Positions 21,329-31,809 of a stretch of DNA of 64,000 nucleotides are shown here, one piece after another; within the stretch, counting starts at the first letter, position 1; every line of letters starts with the position of its first letter. Under the pieces are notes generated by a model. The model was not told the origin of the DNA. It made no database searches and saw only the letters and a program-made list of their open reading frames with translations. The DNA comes from Odiellus spinosus (Eukaryota; Arthropoda; Arachnida; Opiliones; Phalangiidae): assembly GCA_963920705.1 (NCBI GenBank), contig OY987233.1, positions 14,247,459 to 14,311,458 of the forward strand, written 5' to 3'. Both the position numbers and the translations under genes were made by a program.

Positions 21329-22254
21329 ACCTCTTACTTCCAAAAAGGGGTTTCAAGAATCTAGACTTTCCTTTTTCTTAACACTTTCCCGCCTTTTTTT
21401 CTTTATACCTCGTAGCAATCTTAGAAAGAACTCAATTTAACATTGAATAACTCGTTTATCAATGGTAGTTACGAGGCATTCCGAAGAAATGATTATGTAT
21501 ATTATTTCCCCTAGTGTTTTATCGTAACGAGGGTTGTTAAGGACTGAAAAATGGCGCGAGATTTTTTTCCCGCCCTTTCATCCCATTTCTCACGCGCGAA
21601 CCAAAATAAAATAAAATAAAATAAAATAAAATGAAACGAGCAAAATTCTTCGAAGCTTTTTTCCCGCCCCCTTTTTTTTTTTTTTTTTTTAAACTCTTAA
21701 ATCTTTTTCTCGCGCTATCTAAAGGGATATTGAAATGTAAATTTCTTCTTACAAATTTTATCTTTACAATTAGATTAAAGTGAGGCTGTCACCATTTTTT
21801 GAATGCCTATGGAGTATATTTTTAGTGTTTAGAAATGTTTATAGACATTTATTAAATTTAAAATCAATTTTCTATCTATCAAATGACAAAACACAATAGA
21901 AAGAGGAGGAGCTTACTTAGGGACGTCATCACCTACGTCATAGCTTGTAAAGCTCATAGCGCTCGTGAGCACCGAGCATTTCTTAAGCTTATTTTTTCTA
22001 TATCTGTGTCAGCTCTCAAGGTCGGGTGACTTCTGCACCCTTTGACCCGTTTTATGAAAACGGAAATAACTGCCCTGTATATCCTTAATGGCACGTGATT
22101 TCGTGACGTAGCTAGTTAGCAACATTTGAACAAGATACCGCACCCATAACTATTTCTGCAAATCCGTGATATAATTTTTCGCTCTCAGAAATTAATGCCA
22201 AAAACGCCCTTAGTAAGTAATATATATGTTTCAATGTAACGTGATTTGTAAGTA
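21329..22254. other. Spacer with AAAAT microsatellite and family-B-like end
   Basis: (AAAAT) repeats lie at 21603-21631 and a long T-run near 21670-21690. At 21719 a CTAAAGGGATATTGAAATGT end resembles family E. At about 21777-21800 a GTGAGGCTGTCACCATTTTT end belongs to family B. No gene supported. Confidence 0.4.
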
Positions 22255-22345
22255 AGAAGGCGGGAATGTGACGTCACAAGCAACCTTAATATACTGAACT
22301 ATATTTGAGTGGGTATAAAACTTTTTTTTCTTGTATTTACTAGTT
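22255..22345 (+). promoter_or_regulatory. Promoter-like cluster: GGCGGGAA, TGACGTCA, TATAAAA
   Basis: Within 62 bp on the plus strand lie GGCGGGAA (22259-22266), GTGACGTCAC (22268-22277, a perfect CRE palindrome) and GGGTATAAAA (22311-22320). The CRE-to-TATA spacing (~38 bp) and order are those of many TATA promoters. Transcription would start near 22345. This rests on motif content only. It could belong to an unrecognised mobile element or be fortuitous. Confidence 0.3.
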
Positions 22346-22366
22346 GTTTTTTATTGTCTTTATTTT

Positions 22367-22561
22367 ATGCTCGTTAAGCCTTGGCAGCTGCATTTATTTG
22401 CTCGTGATCTATGGAAGTTGGTACAAACTAATTTTTCTATTCTGGTTTGTTATAATGTAACAGTCCGCCTCAGTTTTATTGCATTATGTCAGCAGGCAAT
22501 GTATTTTCTTTATAACAAAAGGCAAGAAACCTTACTAGTGTATAAAAAAAACCAGGACTAG
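22367..22561 (+). CDS. Hypothetical small ORF downstream of a TATA-like promoter
   Basis: This frame opens at the first ATG after the promoter-like cluster at 22255-22345 and reads 64 residues to a stop at 22561. The product is basic with a central hydrophobic stretch (about residues 22-45), which could be a membrane segment. I recognise no family. The frame is also open upstream for a few codons but without an ATG. The only support is its position relative to GGCGGGAA/CRE/TATA motifs. It could instead be the 5' part of a spliced transcript or random sequence. Confidence 0.13.
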   Translation: MLVKPWQLHLFARDLWKLVQTNFSILVCYNVTVRLSFIALCQQAMYFLYNKRQETLLVYKKNQD

Positions 22562-22764
22562 CTTTAATTTCCGTTAGAACCTCCATCATACAGTATTGCA
22601 ATACCCAGTGCTTTTAAAGGGAAAAAGAAATGATAATAAATTTAAATTCAAATTAATATAATATTATTTATTTCGCAAAGAATACTTATAACACACAAAT
22701 GATTATTATTATCATTATTATTATTTTACAATAAGTGGTAAAACAATTAAGAGTCTTAAATTAC
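22562..22764. other. AT-rich spacer
   Basis: A TTTTAAAGGGAAAAAGAAAT end-like sequence lies at about 22614-22633. An ATT-rich microsatellite lies near 22702-22728. Nothing else seen. Confidence 0.35.
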
Positions 22765-22910
22765 AGTGAGGCTGTCACTTTTATTAAATCCAAATGGAAA
22801 TTGAGTATCATTTTCGGAAATATCGTTAAAAAACGACTCAAAATATATATACATATGTCATAGAAACAAATTACTGAGACTGTAAAAATACATTTTATAA
22901 ATTCACTTAA
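22765..22910 (+). mobile_element. Family-B element, left-end fragment
   Basis: CAGTGAGGCTGTCACTTTTA is followed by CCAAATGGAAATTGAGTATC, CGTTAAAAAACGACTCAAAA, TATATACATATGTCATAGAA and AGTGTAAAAATACATTTTAT-like sequence, matching the first ~140 bp of family B. The remainder is absent. Confidence 0.75.
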
Positions 22911-23837
22911 TTTTCCCTTTAATTAGGTCTAAAAATCAACGATTTAAACTTAAATTCTGTAAAATTAAGTTTCGGATATTTTAATATTAATTAACAACTC
23001 TAGTAATAATGTACTTAATTTAATTTAAGTTTAAGTATTTGTTATAATTGTATATATAACTTTCTTCATATTCTTTAAAATAACAAAATTTTCTGCTAAA
23101 ACCAAGGAAAATCCTCGAAATTCAACCCCTTTGAGAGTGCAACTTGATATATCGTCTATAGAGAATCAAAAAAAGGCTTAACTTTTTCTTTAGTGTATTG
23201 GATGGTATAAAATTAGCTCAAGTTACATCCATGAATGAGTCATATTTTTGAGCCAGGGGGTCAAAACCTTCTATCCCTTCGCCGGCCTCATTTCAATGTC
23301 GTAGAGTATAGAGCCCTTTTAAATTAGGCCGCAACTAGCTAATCCCTTTCGTAGTCAGAGTCCCTTAGGGGCCTTCATTTGGCGCCCATGTAGTCACGCG
23401 TTTTTATTCAAAAATCCAATCGGGGAGTCTCTGGGTGCATGGGTCGGTCCTCAGACGATAGACTCCTAGAGTTGGCGGTCGCGCGAGCCGCCACTCTGTC
23501 TGATACGCTGTTAATGCCGACTTCATACATGACGTTTCAATACTTTTTTTTAAAGTTCTAGATTGAAGTGATATACCAATGCTATTCTCGTATTACCAAG
23601 GCTTATAGATTGACAGATATAATACGAGATGATCCCATATTTAAAATGGTTATTATTCTACTAGAAAACCTTTTCTTTTCGCGTTACACTCTATCGGTTT
23701 CTAAGGTTGGAGTATACTTATTGTATCAAAGGGAAATGTCACGTGATCCGTGTAAAAAATGTGCGAGATGTTTAAAATTTTAATGTATACAAAATATTAT
23801 ATTTAAAATTAGATTATTTTTTCATTTCTTGCTCTTA
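22911..23837. other. Spacer with a GC-richer patch at 23255-23530
   Basis: The patch (GGCGGTCGCGCGAGCCGCCA near 23474-23493, CCTTAGGGGCCTTCATTTGG upstream) is GC-rich for this window. It has no long ORF, and I recognise no RNA gene. An open frame at 23568-23783 has no recognisable product. Confidence 0.35.
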
Positions 23838-24335
23838 ATTTTTCTATAATATCTCGTGCCTTTTATCATTTTTCTCGCGCTTTGTATGATATCTCGTGCC
23901 TTTTATAAAAAACTTTAGCGCGCTTTGTATGATATCTAGTGTATTTATAATTTTTCGCACTCGTAATTGGATGATATCTCGTGCCTTTTATAAAAAACTT
24001 GAGCGCGCTTTGTATGATATCTAGTGCCTTTAATTTTCCCGCGCTTTGTTAGATTTCGCGCAATTTGTGTGATATCTCGTGCCTTTCATAATTTTTCGCG
24101 CGCTTTGCAATATTTCGCTCATTTTTTAAATTTCCGCACGCTTAATTGGATGATATCTCTTGATTTTTATATTTTTTCCCGCGCTTTGTGTGATATCTCG
24201 TGCCTTTTATAGTTTTTCCCGCGTTTTGTAATTCCACTTGCTAAAGCCTATTTATATATTTTCTTTTAATCTGATTAATTTATCGTCTCGAGATTTCGTT
24301 TCGCGCTCTTTTTAATTTCTCGCGCCTTTTTTCTT
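23838..24335. repeat. Irregular tandem repeat, ~40-bp unit, TGATATCTCGTGCCTTTTAT
   Basis: About ten imperfect copies of TGATATCTCGTGCCTTTTAT followed by AATTTTTCGCGCGCTTTG. Units vary in length. GCGC-rich and AT-rich halves alternate. A 62-codon frame (24024-24212) reads through the repeat and is not supported as a gene. Confidence 0.75.
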
Positions 24336-25112
24336 TTGAAACTCATTAACCCGAATAATACCAATTTCAAATGTATACTAAGCCTTGGTATATAATCTTG
24401 TAACCATGGAAATCTTGGTTTACCTCGTAAACAATTCTTTTCACGTAGTTTTATTTATTTTCTTTCGGAAAAGGAAATTTTTCTTAAAGTCTTTTGTTTC
24501 CCCTGTTTTTTCTCGGCTCACTCGCGTATTCGATGATATCCTAATATTTATTTATAAGATATCGAAAAATATAGAAATAATGTCAGTTTAGCTTTGACAC
24601 GGCGTGGAATTTAATACGGTAGAACCTAGACGTTGCCAATACTGTATATTTTTTAAAAAAGGGTTAAGAAATCTCGGCTCCATATGTCGAAGTTCTGTCG
24701 CTTAAGCCTTTGATGTTTCGTTGTTTGGTGATTTACTAGACCAATCTAAGCGGAACTATCACACCATCTAAGAAGGCTACGAATTCTTCAATGGGGAAAC
24801 TGCTTTTGTAATGGTAATTTTAAACCATTCTAAGAGTGTTACGCGAGTCGATTCGAATTGGACCACGCTCGGTAAAACATGATCTACGTTTACGAGTTTA
24901 TAGCCCAAAAATCTTCCTTTTCACTTCAACTATATTCTCTAGAACTGAGCTTTTATCCAGAACCATATAGGCTAGAAGACGTAATACCCTTACGGTAACC
25001 TGGAGTGATATTTTTAATAAATATTGGTTTTTATGCGTGGTGTAATTTACAATTTAAAACGATAGTCCGATTATTATACAATAAATTATTTTTAAATGAA
25101 AATTAAAATTTT
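24336..25112. other. Non-coding spacer
   Basis: It contains CTAAGCCTTGGT (24378-24389). A 68-codon frame at 24385-24591 has no recognisable features. No gene supported. Confidence 0.35.
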
Positions 25113-25478
25113 ATCTGTTTTATCAAACTCTTAAAAACCCCATATTCAAAATTTTATACCTCTGGGTTGAGGTATACGAAAGGTAGGATTTGCCTCTGGA
25201 TTAAGTACTTTTACGAAAGCGACCTTATCACTGGTGTCAACAACCCCGGAAATCCACTGTAGGCCTTACACTAGACACGTGCAATGACGTAGTATCGCGG
25301 GAAAAAGTTTAATTTAAAAATTTCGAAAATCGCAATTTTATAAAATATTTTTATTGTCACTGTAATTTTGTTCTATGACATATGTATATATATATTTAAT
25401 CGTTTTTTAACGATGTTTCCGAAAATGCTACTCAATTTCCATTTGGAGTTCATAAACATGGGTGGTAGCTTCACTTCA
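25113..25478 (-). mobile_element. Family-B element, internally deleted
   Basis: In minus orientation: CATATTCAAAATTTTATACC, TACGAAAGGTAGG, GGATTAAGTACTTTTACGAA, GCGACCTTATCACTGGTGTC, AATGACGTAGTATCGCGG, ATCGTTTTTTAACGATGTTT and CTCAATTTCCATTTGGAGTT. It ends in a degraded GTAGCTTCACTTCAA. Parts of the middle are missing relative to 59119-59629. Confidence 0.75.
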
Positions 25479-25757
25479 ATTATCTTTACGCAAATCCATA
25501 GAAACCAACCGTATTAACTTTATTTTCCTTCCCATTTCCACTCCATGGTTATATTATTGGGTATATTTTCTCCTAGTTTTTTATAGTCCACGCTCCATTG
25601 CTTGTGTTGGCCGTAAATCTGGGTCCCTAACACGGTATGTTTTGACTTGGGCATGCGTGAAACACTCGTTTTTCACCTCTATAACCGCGTGTAAAAACCC
25701 CCTTTAAATCATGGTATAATATATGCCTCTTGTATTGCTAAGGCGTAAAAACGAATT

Positions 25758-25788
<31 letters not shown>

Positions 25789-26224
25789 TGTCTATTATGA
25801 TCGTAAATTTGCATATTCAAATTAGGGTACCCAAAAAAAGGTGACTAGAGGGTATTATAGCTGATTGATCAGCGCCTAAAGAAACCTTATTGATACTGAT
25901 GCTAGGGTCACGTGCGTTAAACACTACCACTCCCATACCTATCCGCTTCATCCGCTAAAACTAAAGCGAACAACAAAAAAAAGGGGAAGAAATTTAAACT
26001 GGAGATTTGTAAGGATTCCCTAATTTTAAAATTTAAAATCGATCGATATAAATGATGGGGGGTTGGAGTAGGTTTAAAAATAATGGTATCAATTCGCTGA
26101 GGTTTATGCCATTGGCCAAAACTAATTTAATTTTTTTTAAATATCAGTATTATTATTTATAATTTTTTTAATACCGGTATTCTTATTATTCGGTATTCAA
26201 TTCAATTGAATTATTTGTATTAAA
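25479..26224. other. Spacer with a 24-A run
   Basis: A24 at 25764-25787. No gene. AT-rich from 26130, grading into the next array. Confidence 0.4.
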
Positions 26225-26635
26225 TTTTATTCACGTAATTAATATTTTATTATTACATAAATTTTATTCACGTAATTAAAATTTCATTAATACATTTTAA
26301 TACCGTAATTAATATTTTCATTATTACATTTTAATACCGTAATTAATATTTTTGTTATTACATTTTAATACCGTAATTAATATTTTTATTACATTTTAAT
26401 ACCGTAATTAATATTTTTATTACATTTTAATACCGTAATTAATATTTTTATTACATTTTAATACCGTAATTAATATTTTTGTTATTACATTTTAATACCG
26501 TAATTATTATTTTATTACATTTTAATACCGTAATTATTATTTTATTACATTTTAATACCGTAATTATTATTTTTATTACATTTTAATACCGTAATTATTT
26601 TTATTACATTTTAATACCGTAATTATTTTTATTTG
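26225..26635. repeat. Minisatellite, ~27-34-bp unit TTACATTTTAATACCGTAAT...
   Basis: About 13 copies of TTACATTTTAATACCGTAAT followed by TAATATTTTTATT, with unit-length variation in the AT spacer. The core ACCGTAA is shared with the next two arrays, so the three probably descend from one unit. Confidence 0.9.
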
Positions 26636-26803
26636 TTAGTTTAAACCGTAAAAGTTATTTATTAGTTTAAAGCGTAAAAGTTATTTATTAGTTTAAAGCG
26701 TAAAAGTTATTTATTAGTTTAAAGCGTAAAAGTTATTTATTAGTTTAAAGCGTAAAAGTTATTTATTAGTTTAAAGCGTAAAAGTTATTTATTAGTTTAA
26801 ACC
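26636..26803. repeat. Minisatellite, 26-bp unit AGTTTAAAGCGTAAAAGTTA...
   Basis: Six to seven copies of TTAGTTTAAAGCGTAAAAGT followed by TATTTA. The first copy reads AAACCG, the rest AAAGCG. The array stops exactly at the left LTR of the retrotransposon. Confidence 0.9.
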
Positions 26804-27726
26804 TGAGACGGATTTCTACTATCATTTAATTTCTACTAACATTTAATTTCTACTATAGTTTAGGCTAAGTAGATCTCGCGTGCTCATTAAACGTAAAGCT
26901 AAGAAAAGTTATTAAAACAGGTTCTACTCTGATTAGAAGTTAATTAGGTATATATTTATTAAGGATTCGAAAAACAAATTTAACCACACTCATCATAATA
27001 ACATAATAATTCATAATCACATTAAATACTTAAATAAGAAGTGGCTGGTTTACCCTTAATAAAGTTATTGTTAAGACTCACGTACGTATACCACGATGAC
27101 GAGGTGATGCGATGTCGGTACTCCTTTCCAATAACGCGCACATTTTACCGTTAACCGTTTAGCACGTGGACGATTCACTGGATCCGAGTTTTCCTCCGCG
27201 AATACGCAACATTATTTATACTACGTGGACGATACGTTCTAATTATTATTAACCGTTACTGCTAGCTCTCCTCATAGTCGGTAGTTATTTATAATACGCG
27301 TACTCGTAGGAAAGGGAAGAATTAACTTTTGGTTAAACTTTAAAGTATTAACCTCGCGATTCCGTAGGGCAGGGCCGCGGGCCACAGGTGCCTCGATCTT
27401 CCAGTAGAGAGAGGTCAGGATGGTCAGCCATCCAGAGCGCAGGTCCAAGTTAGAAGTTATTACTGAATACTGCTAAATCAGATATTTATTTTTTCGCCTC
27501 GAGTCTCAAAGCTTACAGCTGTCACGTGATCTTGGTCCAAAAGACCAGTTTACTATTGGTCGTTTTATCGTTGCTAACCAACGGGGGATAAAGGGTTAAA
27601 CCAGCCAACGGGGCTACAGGGTTAAACCAGCCATGGTTTATTTTTAAAGGTCTAGTGACATACATTTTTAATGAGTATATGATTATTTTGGGAGAAGTGT
27701 ACGTTTTTGGGAATTTCCACGTTACA
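26804..27726 (-). repeat. 3' LTR of the Ty3/gypsy element
   Basis: 923 bp. On the plus strand it begins TGAGACGGATTTCTACTATC and ends TTTCCACGTTACA, so in the sense direction it reads TGTAACG...CCGTCTCA with the usual TG...CA ends. A sense AATAAA (plus TTTATT at 26955-26960) may be the poly(A) signal. GGGTTAAACCAGCCA occurs twice about 30 bp apart near its sense start (about 27592-27636). Confidence 0.95.
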
Positions 27727-27735
27727 ACTCCTCCC
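27727..27735 (-). other. Polypurine tract
   Basis: In the sense direction GGGAGGAGT directly precedes the 3' LTR (TGTAACG). This is the expected position of the plus-strand DNA primer of an LTR retrotransposon. It is short and ends in T. Confidence 0.7.
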
Positions 27736-28197
27736 GACTTAGTTTTGAGCGCCCACGCTCAACAATAAATTTTCAAACAAAACAGTATGTGTTAAAACAA
27801 AAAATTAGACAAACAGAAAAAAAATTTAACTGACAAGAGGTACCTATTATTTACATCTATATACAACGACATGTTGAAAATTAACTAAATTATAACTGTT
27901 AGCAAACAAACATTCAGGTTAGCTAGGCCTTAGATGCAATTGAAAACAAATCTATTAAGTTAATTCACAAACAACAAAACTACAATTACATTAATGAGAA
28001 ACAAAATGGAACGTCTATGAAGACGAACAAATTAAATTTTAAATAATTAGAAAAACGAATTGCATTGGCCAATTGAAATAAACAAGATAATAACTAAAGT
28101 TTAAAAAAAAATTTTTACATTGCGCAATTAACTAAAATAATTTAGACACTAGGGTCCGTTGGAGACCCTCTCCCAGAATAATTAATCATTTTAAATT
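27736..28197 (-). other. Retrotransposon 3' untranslated region
   Basis: About 460 bp of AT-rich sequence between the pol stop and the polypurine tract. No third ORF of significant size is present. Confidence 0.7.
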
Positions 28198-31100
28198 TCA
28201 ACAAATGGCCCTACCAGTAAGCGGGTCACGTGGCCGAAGGCTACGTACGTTAGGGGACAATTGTTCATGGTGGTCAACAGAATTAAGATCTGCCTTATCA
28301 CTAACTACGCTTAACGCACAATCGGTTCTGATGTCGGCCTCTCGCGCGGCATCTGTGGGTGTTAACACCTCGCTAAGTTCAATCTCGGAACTACTCTCGA
28401 CAGACTGAGGCTTAGAAATATCACCGTCTATTCGCTCGGTGTACGGCTTAAGGTCTCTGATATGAAATGTACCTTTAAGAGTTCTATTAGTTTTGGTACC
28501 CTTGAGCCTATAGGTCAAAGGTGACAGTTTTTCGGCAATAATAAAAGGACCTTCACTAATAGGTGCTAATTTTTTTGAAAAGTTGGCCCCTGCATTAGAT
28601 AAAAAATGAGTTCGTTTTAGAACGGAATCTCCTATATTAAATTCTACGTCACGATGGTGGGCGTTATAATATTTAGCCTGTCGCATTTGCTGTGCCTCAA
28701 GGTTTTCTTGAGCCTGTGATTGGGCGTCATCAATGATAGTTTTGAGGGAACGAGCATACGTGTGAATTCTATCGGGGTTCATAACTACATCAGGGGAAAC
28801 AGTTTGACCTATGTCAGCTGGGGTTCGTAGTTCACGACCTAAATTTAAATACGCTGGACTGAAACCAGTTGATTCGTGAAGGGCTGTTCGTAGCGCCATG
28901 GCATATTGACTAAGCCCAACATCCCAATCCCTATGATTGTTTCCCACATATGTAGCTATTAATGTAGATAAGGTTCGATTTACTCTTTCAGTTTGGTTGG
29001 ACTGTGGAGAATAAAACGAAGTATAGCGATTTCTTATCCCCAAGAGTTTAAATGTGTCTTTCATTATTTTTGACACGAACTGGCTACCATTGTCGCTAAC
29101 GACAGGGCATGGTAGACCAAACCTAGTAAACACTTGATCTACTAATAAGTTAACTACTGCCTTAGTGGTAGCGCGGCGTAAAGGAAAAATTTCTACCCAC
29201 TTGGACATCATTTCAGTCACCACTAATATTTGAGTGAACCCACGTTTGCTCGGGGTATAAGGACCTTTTAGATCTATGGAGATCACTGACCAAGGGTCTG
29301 TCATAGCTGCGGACTTCATAAGTCCGGCTGGGGTTTGTTGCATTGGCTTATGTTTCTGGCAAGCCTCGCACGATCTGACATATTGTCGAACATCACGGGT
29401 CATTCCGTCCCATATGTAACGATCACGCATGCGTTTTAGAGTTTTAAAATTTCCTAGGTGGCCTGACGCACGAATGTCATGGTTCAGTTGTAAAACTGTG
29501 TGGTGTAACGACCTGGGAACCCATACCTTATAGTTCTCAACTGTAGGGGGAAACTGATTTGGGAGTCGGTGTAAAATACCTTCAATGAGCTTACATTTAG
29601 CTAAAACAGTTTCGTCTTTCTTAGATGATTTGGGTAATGGGGTTTTGTCTAAAAGGAACTTAGCTAAAGGGGCTAATCGTTCGTCCTTGCCTTGTTCTCT
29701 TATAATAAGCTCTGCGGAAAACTCTATTGGTTCTTCTGGCATTGCTGAAGCCACGGCTATTATACCTTCGGGGGCTGATGTAGAACTCGTTTGAGAGTCG
29801 ACTTGCGGGGCCGAGGGTAATCTAGATAGCGCGTCGGCTAAAATATTTTTGTCTCCTGCAATGTGATGGACCTTAAAATCGAACGCCTGAATCTGGGCAT
29901 ACCATCTTGCATACTTTCCCGTAGGGTCAGGAGTTTTTAATAACCAAATAAGTGCTGAATGGTCTGTGTAAATATCAAAATGGATACCTTCTAAGTAGGG
30001 TCTAAATTTATTTAACGCATAAACAACTGCCATCGCTTCCCTCTCTGTTGTGCAATATTTTCTTTCCGTATCGGATAGAGTATGGCTAAAATACTGAATG
30101 ACGTGTCGTTTTCCATCGCGTTTTTGTAATAACACGGCGCCAAGGCCGGTATTAGATGCATCGCATTCAACTATAAACGGTTGTGAAAAGTCAGGGGCTG
30201 CTAGTATAGGTGCAGAAATAAGGGCAGCTTTAAGCGTTTCAAACGCGTTAGTGTGGGCTTCTGACCATATCCAAGAGACATCTTTGTGTAGGAGCGCTGT
30301 CAAAGGGGAAGCCAAGGACGCGAAGCCCTTTATAAATCTCCTATAATACCCGGCCATTCCTAAGAATGAGCGGAGGGTTTTAATATTTTTGGGGGGTGGT
30401 AAGCTACTAATAGATTCGGTTTTAGCTGGATCAACTTTAATTCCCTCCCTACCCACTATATGACCTAACAGTTTAGTTTCAGGTACACAAAATTTAGTTT
30501 TGCTAGCTTTTACAGTCAAGCCTGCCTCTAGAAGGATTTGAAATACCTTCGCTAACGTTTGGAGGTGTTTTTCAAAGGTATCGGAAATGATTACCAAATC
30601 ATCTAGGTAACCATTAACCCCTTCGTCCTTGATCGGTGCGAATAGCCTGTCGATCATGCGCTGAAAGGTGCTGGGTGCATTGCATAGCCCGAACATTAAC
30701 ACCTTAGGGCGGTACAAACCTCTGTGGGTAACGAAGGCAGCTTTGTCGCGGCTTTTAGGGTCTAAGGGGACCTGCCAATAGCCGGCTTTTAAGTCTAGCG
30801 TAGAAATAAATTTAGGTTGGTTGATCGATTCTAGAATATCGTCAATCCTGGGCAATGGGTAGGAATCCTTAACGGTGACGTCATTGAGACCTCGATAATC
30901 GGCACATAATCTAGGTGGGATTTCTTTTCTTACTCCTTCCGCGGATTCATCGGGTTTCTTGGCAACAAGAAGGGAAGGGGCCGCCCAGGGGCTACTACAT
31001 GGTTCAATAAGATCTTGCGCAATCATATCATAGATTATGTCATCGACTTGTTGTTTTTTAAAAGGGGAGTATCGATACGGAGCTCGGCTAATAGGCTTAG

Positions 31101-31809
31101 CATCCCCAGTATCAATATAATGACTAGTGGTGGTCGTGCGACCAGGTATGGTAGTGAATAAATTCCTATATTGATAAACTAAAGTTTCTAATTGAACTTT
31201 CTGCTCAGGATTAACTTTCGCTACGGAAAGGGCTGCTTTAATGTCATCTAAATCAATTTCAACATTACATAATGTAGGCCCTATCTGTACCTGTTCGTTA
31301 GATTCAACTCTAGTTTTAAAATTATAAATTTCTTCGGGTTTATCATTATACCAAAATTGCATTGTTTTAAAATTAATGACCATACCGCATTTTTGGAGAA
31401 TATCCATGCCCAATATGACGGGACAGACTAGGTTTTTGACAAAATGTATTGCATTGGATTTCTCTTTGCCAGGCAGTGAAAAGTTAGCTATAGCTGATCC
31501 GGTAGAGGTTAATCGAGCCTTATTGGCTAATTTAATCCCGAGGCGATGACGCTGTCGAGTATTAGACTTAATGTCAAATTTGTATTTAAATTTATCGTCA
31601 ATTAAAGTAAATGACGATCCCGGATCAACTAAGGCGTCACATTTTTCACTGCCAACAGTAATAGAAATCCAAGATAATTGGGGGAGGTCTAAAGCCTCAC
31701 CGGAAATATGGTTAACTATGGGGCTTATTGCTGATTTCCGGTTGGGGCGCCCGCGCTTTTCCTTCCGGTGTTTGAGTTTCCCTGATGTGTACTTTTTAAT
31801 TTGGGACAC
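28198..31809 (-). CDS. pol: Pol polyprotein: protease, reverse transcriptase, RNase H, integrase
   Basis: 1203 codons, uninterrupted. The protease has LVDPGSS (residues 61-66; D-P-G in place of the common D-T/S-G) and ILGMD (133-136). RT has LDLKAGYWQVPL (D339) and YLDD (401-404). RNase H has D550, E591, D616 (TDH) and D659. The integrase zinc finger is H777, H784, C814, C817, and its catalytic triad D846, D906, E941 has 34 residues between the last two, the spacing of the N-x-x-E subgroup. A GPY/F-like module (GPFIIAEKLSPLTYRL) lies near 1087, and the tail has no chromodomain. These carry out Gag-Pol cleavage, cDNA synthesis, RNA removal and insertion. The first codon listed here is GTG. No ATG opens the frame, which is -1 to gag and begins just after a TGA inside the gag zinc-knuckle region. 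Expression is therefore expected as a Gag-Pol fusion by frameshifting. Confidence 0.96.
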   Translation of the reverse strand: MSQIKKYTSGKLKHRKEKRGRPNRKSAISPIVNHISGEALDLPQLSWISITVGSEKCDALVDPGSSFTLIDDKFKYKFDIKSNTRQRHRLGIKLANKARLTSTGSAIANFSLPGKEKSNAIHFVKNLVCPVILGMDILQKCGMVINFKTMQFWYNDKPEEIYNFKTRVESNEQVQIGPTLCNVEIDLDDIKAALSVAKVNPEQKVQLETLVYQYRNLFTTIPGRTTTTSHYIDTGDAKPISRAPYRYSPFKKQQVDDIIYDMIAQDLIEPCSSPWAAPSLLVAKKPDESAEGVRKEIPPRLCADYRGLNDVTVKDSYPLPRIDDILESINQPKFISTLDLKAGYWQVPLDPKSRDKAAFVTHRGLYRPKVLMFGLCNAPSTFQRMIDRLFAPIKDEGVNGYLDDLVIISDTFEKHLQTLAKVFQILLEAGLTVKASKTKFCVPETKLLGHIVGREGIKVDPAKTESISSLPPPKNIKTLRSFLGMAGYYRRFIKGFASLASPLTALLHKDVSWIWSEAHTNAFETLKAALISAPILAAPDFSQPFIVECDASNTGLGAVLLQKRDGKRHVIQYFSHTLSDTERKYCTTEREAMAVVYALNKFRPYLEGIHFDIYTDHSALIWLLKTPDPTGKYARWYAQIQAFDFKVHHIAGDKNILADALSRLPSAPQVDSQTSSTSAPEGIIAVASAMPEEPIEFSAELIIREQGKDERLAPLAKFLLDKTPLPKSSKKDETVLAKCKLIEGILHRLPNQFPPTVENYKVWVPRSLHHTVLQLNHDIRASGHLGNFKTLKRMRDRYIWDGMTRDVRQYVRSCEACQKHKPMQQTPAGLMKSAAMTDPWSVISIDLKGPYTPSKRGFTQILVVTEMMSKWVEIFPLRRATTKAVVNLLVDQVFTRFGLPCPVVSDNGSQFVSKIMKDTFKLLGIRNRYTSFYSPQSNQTERVNRTLSTLIATYVGNNHRDWDVGLSQYAMALRTALHESTGFSPAYLNLGRELRTPADIGQTVSPDVVMNPDRIHTYARSLKTIIDDAQSQAQENLEAQQMRQAKYYNAHHRDVEFNIGDSVLKRTHFLSNAGANFSKKLAPISEGPFIIAEKLSPLTYRLKGTKTNRTLKGTFHIRDLKPYTERIDGDISKPQSVESSSEIELSEVLTPTDAAREADIRTDCALSVVSDKADLNSVDHHEQLSPNVRSLRPRDPLTGRAIC

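Noticed and set aside
23255..23530. Possible rRNA or tRNA gene in the GC-rich patch
   Set aside because: No tRNA arms or rRNA core sequence could be recognised; only base composition stands out.
25462..25707. 81-codon plus ORF
   Set aside because: Begins in the decayed end of a family-B element and has no recognisable domain.
26225..26803. CRISPR-like array
   Set aside because: Contiguous tandem units without unique spacers, in an evidently eukaryotic window.
27736..28197. env-like third ORF in the retrotransposon
   Set aside because: Only about 460 bp between pol and the polypurine tract, with no substantial ORF.
31725..31809. Alternative slippery sites in the overlap (AAATTAAAAAG region)
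   Set aside because: Only five A follow TTA, and in gag phase the codons are TTA AAA AGT, which does not fit X XXY YYZ. GGGAAAC does.
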